NCBI GenBank assembly: GCA_004835665.1
Contig: RBKR01000013.1
Coordinates: 124,001 to 188,000, forward strand
From: Phoma sp. XZ068
Lineage: Eukaryota; Ascomycota; Dothideomycetes; Pleosporales; Didymellaceae
Direction of reading: 5' to 3'
DNA length: 64,000 bases
Shown here: piece after piece, positions 32,821-44,519 of the stretch
Layout: every line of letters begins with the position of its first letter
Numbering within the stretch: position 1 is the first letter of the stretch
Notes under the pieces: model-generated
The model's input: the letters and a program-made list of their open reading frames with translations, nothing else
Database searches by the model: none
Told to the model about the DNA's origin: nothing
Translations under genes and position numbers: made by a program

Positions 32821-33867
32821 TTAAAGCTCCTTGCTCATGATGACATAGTCAGCCTTGATGACCTTCCTCCTCGTCACCCTGTCCTCAGGGCTGAGCTTGT
32901 CTTTTTCGAATCCCTCCCTTTCATAAAGCCTCCTCGCTCCCTCGTTGACCGTGAATACCGTCAACATCATTTTACTAATCTTGACCAGGCGAGCTTGGCT
33001 CTCTGCCCACTTCATCATGCTCCCTCCAAGACTTTGTCCGCGAAGCCGATCGTCAAGGTGGACCTCGTAGATATACTGAACAGGCCTCATCTTCTTCAGC
33101 TCTTCATCTTCAGGCTCGAACTTGAACGAGAGAAAGCCAAGGATGGCGCCTGCGTGCTTGACGGTCGAACGCTCCTCGTCGACCTTGTCCACGCCTATGT
33201 AGCCTTCTGCCTGGCGGACCAAAAGGTACATCATCTCCTCGTCTTGCATCTCCTCCATCTTGTAGTCAGGGTCCCAGCCGCGGCTCGATGATTTGTAGTC
33301 TTGTTGTGATGTTTTCGAGATGAGGTCAAAGCAGGCGGCCAATTCGCTGTTGCCCATCTTGGTTGACCTTTTCAGCTCGAAGCGGAGCGCAGAGTAGAAT
33401 CGGACTTGAGCGAATTGCTGGAATGTGTGCGAGTATAGCTCGTCAGGCGCATTGTGCGATTCGACGTAGACGGTGCGCTGTTCGAGGGGAGTGTCGTCGA
33501 TTATGCTTATTGTGGGAAATGTGCGGTCTGAAGATGATGAGTTGCGCTCTTGAAGACCATGAAGAGATTGAAGCTGTTCAATGCGTATAGAGCCAGTGTC
33601 GGCATCGTTGGAAAGTGGAGCGGTTGGGTCTGCAGGCTCCTGAAGGTCCAAGGGCTTCTGAGAGAGCACTGGCTGGTTGTTTGCAAGAGTAGACGCAGTA
33701 GAGTCGAGTTTCGAGAGTTTTCGAGGATCCTGAGGCTCTGCCTGGTCCGCATCGACAGGGCTCCTTCTCCTCTTGAGCTTTGGTTGCTTGTGGATCTTGC
33801 CACGCGTGGTCCTCGCCTCTCCTTCACCCTCCGAATCTGAGTGTCCGAAACACATGGCGCCCTCCAA
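32821..33867 (-). CDS. NAA40: N-alpha-acetyltransferase 40 (NatD) homologue, GNAT family
   Basis: Single exon of 348 aa. The first 110 residues are charged and probably disordered, with nuclear-localisation-like KLKRRR. The GNAT core carries family landmarks: the SSRGWDPDYKMEEM stretch with its conserved Trp, the strand YIYEVHLDD, the acetyl-CoA loop RGQSLGG (276-282), and a C-terminal MMLTVFTVNEGARRLYEREGF. NatD enzymes acetylate the N-terminal Ser of histones H4 and H2A. That substrate is inferred from family likeness. A start at Met5 is also possible. Convergent with the preceding 682-aa gene. Confidence 0.85.
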   Translation of the reverse strand: MEGAMCFGHSDSEGEGEARTTRGKIHKQPKLKRRRSPVDADQAEPQDPRKLSKLDSTASTLANNQPVLSQKPLDLQEPADPTAPLSNDADTGSIRIEQLQSLHGLQERNSSSSDRTFPTISIIDDTPLEQRTVYVESHNAPDELYSHTFQQFAQVRFYSALRFELKRSTKMGNSELAACFDLISKTSQQDYKSSSRGWDPDYKMEEMQDEEMMYLLVRQAEGYIGVDKVDEERSTVKHAGAILGFLSFKFEPEDEELKKMRPVQYIYEVHLDDRLRGQSLGGSMMKWAESQARLVKISKMMLTVFTVNEGARRLYEREGFEKDKLSPEDRVTRRKVIKADYVIMSKEL

Positions 33868-34932
33868 CTACACCGATGGAATTTGTGTAGGGTCTGACCA
33901 TAAGCAGCGGTGGCTGGTGTGGGAAAAGAGAAGGTGGTGAGGGAAAACGCGTCGAATTTCGGGGAGACGCGCCGGAGGGGCCACGGAGGCAAGGCTGGCT
34001 CCGTACTCTAAGACATTCACAGCCTAGTTCGCATCCTTTACGTCAGCTTGCATCGCGAAACAGAGCCTCACCGTAAACGCCATCCCAGCCCATCTTGAAT
34101 CGCATTCTCCTACCTTGTCTCACAGTCATACTCTGCATCTGTTGCAGCCAGACGTTGACGAGGGCATGTTGCGCAGATATGCAACGATAGCCACGAAGCC
34201 GCCTTCCCGGCTACGAGCGCGAGGAAAGAACCCCCTCGGACTTGACCATGTGAGCTGTGCGTGATTCTCAAATCAACCAACCTGACAGCATCTGTTAGTT
34301 TATAGAGCGACAGAAGGTGATGGCTTTGTGGCGAGACATTGTTCGCAGTACCAACAGCATACCGGACGCCGCCACCAGGGCCGACATGAGACAGTTCGCA
34401 AGAGTGGAATTCGAGCGCCATCGCCATGTTAATGACCTGGTATGTACTCACTTCATATACATGTATGTATAACGACACCTACTGACGAACTTTGCGCAGG
34501 ATCATATCCGTTACCTGCTCTCAGTACGATCTGCCGTGATAGTTGCCCCATATCCAGCTAACCTTGATAGACCGGCAAAACCCAGTTCCAGACCATGAAA
34601 GGCACCCTTATCAATTCTGGGCTCCTGACTGAATAAAATAATGTACATGTTCTCCTTCTCTTGCACTTCAGGTCTCTTCATATTTCTCATTGGCCGAGAG
34701 CCGAGGGGTCCGTACTAGCGTGCTTTCCGTCTCCCCACCCATGCAACTGTCAACACCTCGAAGCCCTCAACGCCTTCTACTCTTTCTCCCAGTCAGATTA
34801 CTCGCCCACTCTGTCCGTGTTACTTGCTTGTGGTAGCTTTCTTTGTATGTCTCACGTCTTTGAAACCCTCCCAGGCACGGAATGAATTCGCTGACTCGTG
34901 CACTTGCACCGCTGTAGTCCGCAACTAGCACC
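33868..34932. other. Intergenic, no supported gene
   Basis: About 1.1 kb of divergent promoter space between the NAA40 gene and the FMO gene. Small frames (34110-34478 minus, 34661-34885 plus) lack signatures. A pyrimidine-rich stretch at about 34640-34830 probably belongs to the FMO promoter. Confidence 0.4.
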
Positions 34933-37236
34933 ATGGCTTTCACACGATCTGTGTGCATCATTGGCGCAGGGCCTTCAGGATTGGTGGCAGCGAAGACGTT
35001 CCTGCAGCATGGCAGCTACGCTGTAACTGTGTACGAGGCTGCAGATCGGGTTGGCGGCATGTGGAGATCCCAGCCCGGCGAGTATGGTGATAAATGCAGC
35101 CCAGAGATGAAGACCAATCTCAGTCGCTTCACCGTCGCCTTTGCAGATCTTTCGTGGTCATCCGTAGACCTGTCAGATCCTGTGACCGGAGCACCGTCTC
35201 CAGCAAACCCGCCAACCTTCCCCAAGGCATGGCAAGTTGGGCGGTATCTCGAGAAGTACACCGAAAAGTTCGGTCTACAGTCGAAGATCTTTCTCAACCG
35301 AAAAGTCGTAAATGCCGACATTCTTGACGATATGAAGACCTGGCAGATTTCAACCTACGACGTGGTCACGCATCACTCGACCACGCAGACATTCGACTAC
35401 CTTGTCATTGCGAGCGGATTCTTTGACGAACCAGGCCATACCTTCAATCCCTCGCCCGGTGGTAACCTTCTCAATATCCAACACTCTTCCGTCTTTCGCG
35501 ACCTTTCCTCACTTACCCAAAAGTCTGGCAAGATTGCCGTCATCGGTGGCGGTATCAGCGGTTCAGAAGCTGCTGCCCAAGCTGCCTTCCAGATCTCCAG
35601 CGCCAAGAACTCACCAGGCAAAAGCAAGCCTGTCCACGCGGAGAGCAAGATCTATCACATTGTCAACCGCCCTTTCTACTGTCTCCCTCGCTTCCTCCCT
35701 CAGGACCCTTACAAGGGACCGACACAGGACGCCAACCTGGCACCAACTTTCCTCCCTCTTGATCTTGTTCTCTACAATCTCTCACGCCGTGGCGATGGCG
35801 ACATCTCTGCTTCCATCACAACAGTCCCACCTGAGAAAGCGAAGAAAGGACATGAGTTCATGCGGTCGGTCATTGGCGGCGACCAGCAGGAATACAGCAA
35901 TCCAGCACTCGTATACAAGTCAGACCAGACGCAGTACCCTGGGTATTGCGGCATCACCGATACTTACCTCGAGTTTGTCAGGAGCGGACTGATTGTCCCG
36001 GTTCAAGGCTGGGTCGAGAAGGTCGAGCAGAAGGACGGCGGCGACTCGTTTGACATTGCGCTGCAACACAATGCACCATGGGCCGAGGAGGCAGGAGTAC
36101 GTTCACAGCTACCAGGTTCCAAATATCTTCTTGCTAACACATATTAGACAAAGAGCGAACTCTCTGGTGTTGCCGCAATCATCGAGGCCACCGGCTTCAA
36201 GGTAGGCTTGGACTATCTGCACGACACGCCGAAAGGCTTCCTCTACCCCGATGCATCCTGCCCTCGTATACCGTTCCTTCTCACTCGCGGGTCCGTACTT
36301 TCCGACAATCCAACTCTGGGATTTGTAGGATTCTACGAGGGACCTTATTGGGGAGTCATGGAAATGCAGGCACGCTTCATCGCCGACACTTGGTTCAAAT
36401 CCACCCCAGACCCTATCAACATTACGAGAGCTGGCATGAACCAGCTCGACACAGCCGAGCGTATGCGACATAAGATTCGATTCGAGGGGTCTCTGCAAGT
36501 GCCACAATTCTGGATGGCAGACTACGTTGGGCTTGTGGAGGAGCTTGCGCGTGAAGCTGGTGTCAAGCGAGTCGACACAGCATTCAATGGCCAGAAGGGC
36601 CCTGCTTTCCCGTCCCGCTATCAAGCTGTTGGTACCGATAAAGAGGCTGAGTCCGTCGTGCAAGAAGTCGCAAGCTTGTGGAAGACTTTGGACAAGAACC
36701 CCAAATTCGTTGCAGCGGCGGTTTTTCGGGCGATGCAAGGCGTCTGGTCTCTACATCGCAACATCGCATCCCGCAATACTACCCCAGGCGGTGTACTCAC
36801 AGGCAAAGCACACTTCCACCCACGCACACCTACCGATTTCACATACGCCGCGGAGTACCTGTACATTGAAGAGGGTATCTTCAAGATGGACAACGGCTAC
36901 TCCTTCCCTGCGACGCGTCGTTACGTCTACCGTTACAATGAGCATACAGACAAGATTACAGCATGGTTCGCTGACGAAGATGGAGAGTCAACCGGTGCTT
37001 TCTTCAACACCTGGGAATTCTACCCTCCTACGGATGAGCATCATGGGTGGAAAGCCAAGGGGCATCATTGGTGTGATCCAGACACATACAAGAGCGGATG
37101 TGAATTCAAGTTTTGTGGTGCAAACTTACAAACATTCGCCATTACGTATGAGGTTGCTGGCCCAAAGAAGGACTACAATCACGAGAGCTGGTATGAGAGA
37201 CCAAAGGGCGAAGTTGACTCAAACAACTTGCCTTAG
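34933..37236 (+). CDS. Flavin-containing monooxygenase fused to a DUF6314-like domain
   Basis: Two exons, 34933-36096 and 36148-37236, give 750 aa. The 51-bp intron has a GTACGT donor, GCTAAC branch and TAG acceptor. Residues 11-16 (GAGPSG) are the FAD-binding Rossmann motif, and 205-210 (GGGISG) the NADPH-binding one. SVFRDL at 187-192 lies where the FMO linker motif sits, and ATGF (402-405) is the late FMO signature. From about 578 to 740 a second domain follows, with WSLHRNI, FTYAAEYLYIEEG, FNTWEFYPPTDEHHGW and ITYEV. I assign it to the lipocalin-like DUF6314 family. The enzyme probably oxygenates a small lipophilic or nucleophilic substrate that the C-terminal domain may bind; the substrate is unknown. 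No biosynthetic cluster surrounds it. Confidence 0.88.
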
Positions 37237-38868
37237 ATAGTCTTCAGCACTTAGGGTTGCAACCCCATTCGTATTGCGTTATCGTTCAGGTCAGTGATTA
37301 TCCGCTTTGGAATATCTGGCAATACTGATGAATGGTAGATACTGGACGGCAACACAGATCCGTACCGGCCGATTCAGAACCACCTTGCATCGGTTGATAT
37401 CAATTGCGGCACAACATAGCTACCTGTCAACAACGCTGGCTATCGCCCCTTGGAGTCGGTCCGGTTCCGTTCGCTTTACCCCTTGTCAGATTTTACGATC
37501 GCACCTGTGTAACACATAAGAACGACCTCGTGGTCTGTCTAATTGTCCTGCTTTGGTTGCCGAGTGTCCAATTCCTTCGATAATAGGTAGATTTGCCCGG
37601 AAAGAGCTTCCTCTTACCAGTGCGACGTCGTGTTGGGTTATGTCTTACCAGTTTCGTGGATGCTTGCGAGACAGCCATGTCTTTTAGGCGACAATTTTCC
37701 GAGAATCGATTCGGCGTCGTACACTACAAGACCCTTACCATGGGGTTCTTCTCCACATTAGAGATATAATCTGAACCATAAGAACGTCTCGAAAGAGCTC
37801 TGGTTTCTAGCGATGTATCAAAAGAACAAACTGCTGCACGGTGCGCGATATTAGTGGATTGAGCTCTCCGGGCAGTAGTCCCGAAGATTTCGAAGCATAA
37901 GCTACTATATCAACCACTCTTCCAATGTTGCGGTAGCTTTCCACTCTGCGAACAAGCCTGGCCCGGTCTGAAAAGTCCTTTTGGTCGAGTATTCGAGTAC
38001 TCTGGGACAGGACATTATCGATCTGACCAAGGCTTAGAATGTGATTGCTCAGCTGTAATTGCCTCACACCATTCATCCCACGTCCGTCGCCCCTCGACGC
38101 TTCTCGAAGGTTGCCACACGGTGCGACTGTCACGACAGATGCAGACGACTGCTTTATAGTCATCACCGGTGCCAGCGCTGTAGGTCTCATGGTACGTCGC
38201 ATTCATCATTGAAGGACGCTCGAACCTGTCCTACCACGGCTCAATCTGCTCAATTGTCTTAGCTCAAGGCCCAGGATTCATATGCGGAATGTATGCAAAC
38301 ATTACAACAAGCTGATTACCTACCTACCACTCATACTGCCTCGATCGTCAAGGCCATTTCTAGCGCCGGACACTGCATGTGGATCCGGCCACGCAGCCCT
38401 GTACCTGCTGCTATGACACCACACGGCATCTTACCGACTAGACGCACATCATTTCCACCCTCGCTACCTGTACCCAAGTTCAGATAACGATCTTCGGCAT
38501 ATGGCAAAACGTTCTGTTCCATGGCACCATGGAAAGAGTCTGATGTCGCAAGTCTCAGAACGAGGCAACTAAGAGGAGGCAATGGGTTGTAGTCGGCGCA
38601 GATCTCTTGATTGCTCAATCACAATATCGAAGAGCGCAGGAGCTGGTGTGATGGATCAGCGCGCAGACCTCCTATTTAATACCGTGATAACAACCCCTTG
38701 TGCTTGCCCTTCGTCCATCGACTTCACACCATATCATCGATGCTCACCAACTGTTAAGGACCATTACACAGAAGTACCCGGCTTCCAACTCCGTGGCCAA
38801 TTACAATTTTCACCTGTACATCCTTAGCCAAGCGCCCCTCATTCTCTCGTTCTTTTGCTACCATCATC
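37237..38868. other. Intergenic region with possible gene remnant
   Basis: No intact gene. The minus strand holds several protein-like pieces in different frames (see 37807-38618). The last 180 bases before 38869 are pyrimidine-rich and look like the leader of the secreted twin-module gene. Confidence 0.4.
37807..38618 (-). pseudogene. Possible fragmented gene on the minus strand
   Basis: Three pieces read like coding sequence. The first, from 38618, runs to PALEMALTIEA and is followed by a good GTATGA donor. The second is a 38015-38209 frame with DDYKAVVCICRDSR and RRTWDEWCEAITAEQ. The third is the 37807-38202 frame ending in DRARLVRRVESYRN and NPLISRTVQQFVLL. The last two overlap in different frames and would need a one-base shift near 38030. 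A CTACAG acceptor precedes piece two. No family recognised. It could equally be chance open frames. Confidence 0.25.
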
Positions 38869-40144
38869 ATGCGATCCAACGTCTTCCTCCCTCTGTTCCT
38901 GGTTGGCTCCGCTTTGTCTGGCCCCGCAAGGCGAGACTGCGGTAAAGTGAAGTGTTACGATGCCGTGAATGAATGCGGGACGAAATACGGCGGGTAAGTT
39001 ACATGTACTCACACGCCTGTAACGGAAAATTTGCTTTGGTACGCAGGCTACCTTTGCTAACATGGGTATAGCTGTTGGACCGCGTGTGCGGACGACATGA
39101 GATCTCTGCCCACTTTCACTGCGCCAGCCTGCCCCTCTAGTATTCGTACAACCGTCAGTGGGGATGCTAGCAAGCCTACGCAGTCATCTAATACTGTATC
39201 CGGCGTCCCCTCGGATGACGATGATGGCTCAGCCACGTCTTCAATCACTTCACCACCTACCCTGGCCCCTACTACTATTCCAGGCTCGGGCAAGAATTGC
39301 TCTCCTACGTGGCTTTGTGTCGATAAAGTAGCATACTGTGGGCCCCTGGAACAATGGTATGGCGGGTAAGTCTTCCCACTACCGCCCACTCTATTGCATC
39401 TTCTTTGATACTCAATTTGTGTTTCTTGTCGACTAAACACCATCCAGATGCTACGATATCTGTACCTCCTCTCCGCCAATAAGTTCTCCATCCTGCAGCC
39501 TCTCGTCAAGCACTATAAAGGCTAGCTATCCAACCAGCATCTCGACTCCCAAGTCCGGAGCTGCCTACACCGAGAACCCCGCCACCGACGACATCGCGCC
39601 CAAGATCGAGGAAAGCAAGGCCATGGTCATGGCAGAGATGCCCAACGTCGGAACTTCGACTTCGGCTCCTGCTCCCGCGCCCTCAGCCTCAATACCAAAA
39701 CGTCCCAATCCTGACGTGGGAGAATTCAGAATCGCAAACGTTCAAGGTGCGACTTCAAATCTTGTCGAGGCCCCTGGGACCCTAAGATCGCAGGCCATAG
39801 CCAAGGTGATGGCGGATACGAACAGGACCCCGAATACTGAGAATGTGCCTTGTTGGGATAGCCCTGATTGCAAAGAAGTTCAGCTTGGTATTCCGAAGCC
39901 TTCTTCGGTGGATTCACCAGCACCTAGTTCAACTGAGGTGCCGGCGGAATCATCGACAGAGGCCCCAACGGAATCATCGACGGAAGCTCCACCTGAGCCA
40001 TCAGCGGAAGCTCCGCCAGAGCCATCAGCGGAAGCTCCTGCGGAACCGTCTACGGAGGCCCCAGCAGAACCATCAACGGAGGCCCCAGCTGATCCGACGG
40101 TGGAAGCCCCAGCTGATCCGGCAGTGGAAGCCCCTGCATCATAG
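38869..40144 (+). CDS. Secreted protein with two six-cysteine modules and EAPxEPSx repeats
   Basis: Three exons, 38869-38993, 39072-39365 and 39448-40144, encode 371 aa. A signal peptide (MRSNVFLPLFLVGSALSGPA) is followed by module 1, with Cys at 24, 29, 36, 43, 47 and 62. A Ser/Thr/Pro linker leads to module 2, with Cys at 118, 124, 131, 141, 145 and 156. Both introns are phase 2 and fall at the same place in each module, inside the second Gly of YGG just before the fourth Cys. This points to duplication of an intron-containing unit. A long linker follows, then eight 24-nt units encoding EAPxEPSx to the stop. I recognise no family. The architecture fits a cell-wall or effector-like protein, which is inference. 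A CT-rich leader precedes the ATG. Confidence 0.8.
39935..40144 (+). repeat. 24-bp coding tandem repeat (8 units plus partial)
   Basis: Eight 24-nt units (39935-40126) plus a partial unit encode the octapeptide E-(A/V)-P-x-E/D-(S/P)-(S/T)-x at the C-terminus of the twin-module secreted protein. Units differ at synonymous and conservative positions, so the array is not very recent. A length that is a multiple of three keeps the frame on expansion or contraction. Confidence 0.9.
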
Positions 40145-41807
40145 TCCGCGCGCGAGAACCTTGCGATTTTGCATTGCTTCTCTATCAATCCTCAGCATGC
40201 AAGGCCGCAACCACAATCGATGACAGGCTACAATATGTATCTCAACGGATTACGGTCGCTAACTACCTTTCTTTGGCGTTGGGTAGGGCTGTTGCGTGCG
40301 TTCTGGCGAGGCATGTTGGTCTTGCCGGTACATGATGGGGATAATTGTGGTGTCTGTATCTTTTTGTTTCTGACCTCCCTCTTCTTGTCTCGCGGTTCTT
40401 GAACTCGCGTTTATCAACTCGCGTAACTTATCTCGTGTAAGTCGACTTGCGCAGGTTGACTCACGCAAGTTGACTTGCGTAAGTTGTCACGCCGAGTCTC
40501 AGATTGTACTAGTTTTCTTTGTTATGAGTCGTGTTTGAGTCTTTCAAGTAGATGAGTATGAGGCTTTTAGGCTCGCACATATGATACTCGTGCAGCAAAT
40601 CTTTGTTCGTTTTTCATTGATGTGATTTTTCTGTGCGAAATTTAAGGTCGAGTCCAAGTCTGAGTCCCTAACAAAGAGCATGCTGCTGTGCAGTCCTGCA
40701 ACGCCCCAAACCGGTGTCACCGCGATGTTCACCATCCCTTTGTATTTACAGAGCCTCCCCGCCGGAACTTATACAATCGTGCTTCTACCAGTAACCCCCC
40801 TGACCTGAGCGCGATGTCGCTGTCACCCTGCCCATTACCGTATGTCAAACACCCCCAAGGTGCTTCTCAGCAGCTCTCTGGAGGCCTTCCCCGACAACGA
40901 TCTACACAATCACTCCGTTCTTCCCTCCGTAGCGAGCATCTCGAGTGGCGTGCTGACGGTACGGCGATTCAAACTGCATTGCGTTGGGTTGTGCACCGTT
41001 GCTGACTTCGAAGTCTTCGATTACGTTCGCCTAACAGTATGGGTATAGGCTGTAGGTCTTGCCCAATCGATCGAAGTCTTCAGGTAGTCGCGAGAGGGTC
41101 GCGGCGAGGGTGTCGGTACCTCGTGAGGTTGCGGTGACCTGGGTAGGCGTGAAGTAGCTGATACTGCTGCTGTCAGTTTCATGCAGCGCGTTGCTTCAAA
41201 AAAGTTGTTGTATGGCGCGGAAAAGAAGGTAGATATTGTGGTTGGGGATCTTACTTGCTAGGTCTTTTTTGTCAAATGTATTTCGTTGGTAGAAGAAACG
41301 GTAATGGACACAGGCGCACCAGGCCGAAGGTGCTGTGGAGGGTCATGCGCAGTGTGAGTTTGCTTTGAAGCTGAAATTCAAGGCATCTGATCCGAAAAGT
41401 TGTGTTGAGGTTTTGCGGCGCTGGTCATTTTGTGATTGTTTCGCGCCCGCCATGCCTTGCTTGTATCGTGAGCGACTGTGTAATGACTTGGACGGAAAAC
41501 ACGTCGTGTATAAACGGCTGTCCCAATTACAATATTGAATTCACAGGCACATGGTCCCCCTAAGAGCTGCTCAAGCTCTGTTTCCATTCTTACCATGGCT
41601 AAATAGAGTGTCTGCCTCGGTGAACTAGGCTGGGTGCGTGGCCACAACCTTTAGAAGGGCACGTTCTGTCCAGGGAAGTCGACTTCACCTCCATCCCCTT
41701 CTTGGTTCCTTGCTACACAAATCTCATCTACTTCCTCATATAATTCATCTTCTTTCCACATACAATCTCTATATCAACTTTCTTCTGAAACACCGGCCTT
41801 CAACGCC
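40145..41807. other. Intergenic, holds a 14-bp repeat cluster
   Basis: No gene supported over 1.66 kb. Short frames at 40688-41048 (plus) and 41378-41647 (minus) lack signatures. The notable content is the repeat cluster at about 40401-40488. The stretch at 41670-41800 is pyrimidine-rich and is probably the promoter and leader of the next gene. Confidence 0.45.
40401..40488. repeat. Degenerate 14-15-bp tandem repeat (about six units)
   Basis: Successive units read aactcgcgtttatc, aactcgcgtaactt, atctcgtgtaagtcg, acttgcgcaggttg, actcacgcaagttg and acttgcgtaagttg. The last three are the best preserved and also form partial palindromes (cttgcg/cgcaag). The cluster lies about 250 bp downstream of the twin-module secreted gene. 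Confidence 0.65.
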
Positions 41808-42262
41808 ATGGCCAACAACACTTCCTCAGGACCTGCCGGTAGTGGCAACAGCGTAAGCAAACCATTCCTAACTCGCAACCACAATTTCCTAACGCCTCTT
41901 TGCAGTCCAACTCCACAGGCGACCCCTTAGGGCGCACCCCAAATCCAGGCCTCTACGCGCCACCCTTCCACGGCGGCGGCGCGCCGGATGACTCGCTCCG
42001 TGCCATTATCGACCGCTTCATGAACCCACCCGAATACTTATACTCCGATGATGGCCAGAAGGTAACGCTCAACAGCACTTGGGCAGTTGGCGTGGTCGGG
42101 CGCGAACGCTTCGAGCCAGTGCCGCTGAGTCGTGGTTTGAGCCTTCGACAAGATGATGAGTTGCGGACAAGGGGAATACAGTGGGGTCTGAGCAGGGAGA
42201 TTGCGGAGTGGTTACAGAGTGGGGAGGAGACATTGGTGTTGCCTGCGAGTCAATTTCCTTGA
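41808..42262 (+). CDS. Small hypothetical protein (133 aa)
   Basis: Two exons, 41808-41852 and 41906-42262, joined in phase 0 by a 53-bp intron (GTAAGC donor, CTAAC branch, TGCAG acceptor). The N-terminus is Ser/Asn/Gly-rich. The rest is compact, with DSLRAIIDRFMNPPEYLYSD, AVGVVGRERFEPVPLSRG and GLSREIAEWLQSGEE. No signal peptide or membrane segment. No family recognised. The clean splice signals and coding-like sequence favour a real gene. Confidence 0.6.
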
Positions 42263-44519
42263 TGGATGTGACCGTATGACGAATACACGGTGTTCGCGGG
42301 ATTAGCTTGAGGTCTCTCTGTGACAGACACATAGCCAAAGCGAATAGAAGTGTAAGGATACAATGGTTAGACATGATCTTGGAGACTGCAGGTAGTCTCT
42401 CGGATACACATTGTGCGGAGTACGTTCAAATTCGACTCGTACATTCTTCAAGATCCATATCATCTTGCTGCGAGACGCTGTCCTTGTGGTTTTAGTTCAC
42501 CTCTTCGATGAAAGGAAATAAGCAAACTGCTCTTTGACGTGCAGAAACTCTCTCTCAGCCCACAGTCGCACCATCGACCGACTTGAGGTATCTCCTCTGC
42601 ACTCGTGACAATTGACGCCTTGACCGCAACTCGTCACCTAAGTCCATGAGGCCGCCGGCAATCGGTATCGACCAAATGAGCGAAGCTTGCACTTCTCCCA
42701 TCCAGTTTCAGGCCAACCGCAACAGTGAATTTGTACGTAGGTAGCTAGGTAGCAGTGATACCAAAGACTGTGCAGTGCTGACCTCGACAATGCACGCGGA
42801 GCTTCAATACATGCAGTTGAGCCAACTTTCGGTCTCTACGAGCTTCTGATGGTTATGAGGAAGTGGTAATCGTTGTCCCAATCGCACGAATGGACGAAGA
42901 GAGCCCGGAGGGAAGACCTGGCTGCCGCCAATCTAACAGCACCGAATTGGTTACAAAGTGACTGTTTCCACGTGTAAATGCTCTATCCCACGCAATAACA
43001 CTGTGAGAAACGTCGTCACTGAGCCACGTTGTGTTTCACGTCTTCCAAACAAAATGATAAACATAATCGACCGCGTCATGTCACTGAGTGAACTTTTTCA
43101 AACTCTACCTCAACATTGAACTCCGAACGTTTGTAAAATCATACTCTGTGGGCAAACAGTCACACTGTAGAGCGAAATATCCATTCAGAAGATCAACATC
43201 GTCCGCCCACAGTGCATCTCTTCACGCTCCGCCACACCATTTCTTCACACAGCGCAATACAGCTCTCCTTCCTCGCGCCTCTAGACAAGCCAAGAGACTC
43301 AATGAAAAAGCAAGTGTGAGAACAAAAATTATGCCGGTCAACCACTCCGAAATGCGGTCGAAACCCCCAACCACCACGTCGTGAAACGGGGGCTGAGTGA
43401 TTGGCTTTGCAGATTGATGAGCCTGCAAAGCCCCGATCGTTACAGCAACAGCGGCAACGTGCAAACAGCAGTAGAAGAAAGAATATGGGCGGGGGGCCAA
43501 GTATTTATATTCAGGCACCGCTGCCTCACCGCCGCTGGATCACACACAAGCTTGGACGCGCCGCCCGCGGAGCCAAATCAGAGCGTGTTGATCTGGACCG
43601 CCAATAAGAAGGGAGCCGCTCGAGCAAAGTCTCGTTTGCAGGCAGACGTGTGATCTTGCAGTCTTGGCATCATAATAAAAAAGAAGCCCATCCGCCCACT
43701 TTTCTCCTTTCTTCTCTAGTTTCGTTTCGCTGGACAGTAATGACCGCCAATCAACTGTCTGGCCCGCAGACCGCTTCGCTCCTGAAGGTCGTGGTCTGCT
43801 CGAGCTTTCTGTATTGCATTGCATTACAGAGGGTGAGAGTCGGAGTTCAGTGCTTCGGCCAGAAACTTGCGTCGGACTATATTTTTGCTTTCACACTGAG
43901 CTTGCTCACTTCTTTTCGTTGATCTTCTCAGTAATTCTGAGAGGTTGAAAAAGAGTCTGTCGTTTTGAGTGTAGAGTGTTTTGAATGCGGTTAAGTGTTT
44001 TCGCCTGCTTGCGCCTCTACCTACACTGCCGCTGATCTATGTCAGCTGCTCTATGCTGTTATTGACCTGCTCACACAAAGAAGTTATATGAACTCTCCTT
44101 TGAGATGCAGCGAGAGTGTGTGTTTTATCATATCGCTACGTTATGGATGTTGTTGATGATAGTTACCTCCTCCAGCTCGCATAACTCTGCAGTGACTGAA
44201 ATGAATAGCAAAATTGATGTGTTCCAGCATTCTTTTTACTCCATGTTAACTCGATTGATGACTCGAAGCAATTTATCCAGCGTTTTCTCACATTGGAATG
44301 CCCCAATGCAGACAGCAATGCCTCTGCTTCACCTTCACTGTGTCCGTGGCTCGCCCAAAAAAGCTTCTCCCCACGAGAAAATTACCTTCCCAGCTTCTAC
44401 AACCTACCTCAAGTCTTCTTCGTCTTCAAAAACGTCGGTTTCTTAAGTTTTAACAACCTCTCACTCTTCTGATACCACCATCAACCTCAGTCACCACCAC
44501 TTCCGCCATACACAACACC
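42263..44519. other. 2.3-kb intergenic region
   Basis: No gene supported. Frames at 43088-43384, 43381-43653 and 44105-44446 (plus) and 43222-43518 and 43540-43824 (minus) are short, overlapping and featureless. The motif gtaggtagctaggtag occurs at about 42737. The last 100 bases are pyrimidine-rich ahead of the next ATG. Confidence 0.45.
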
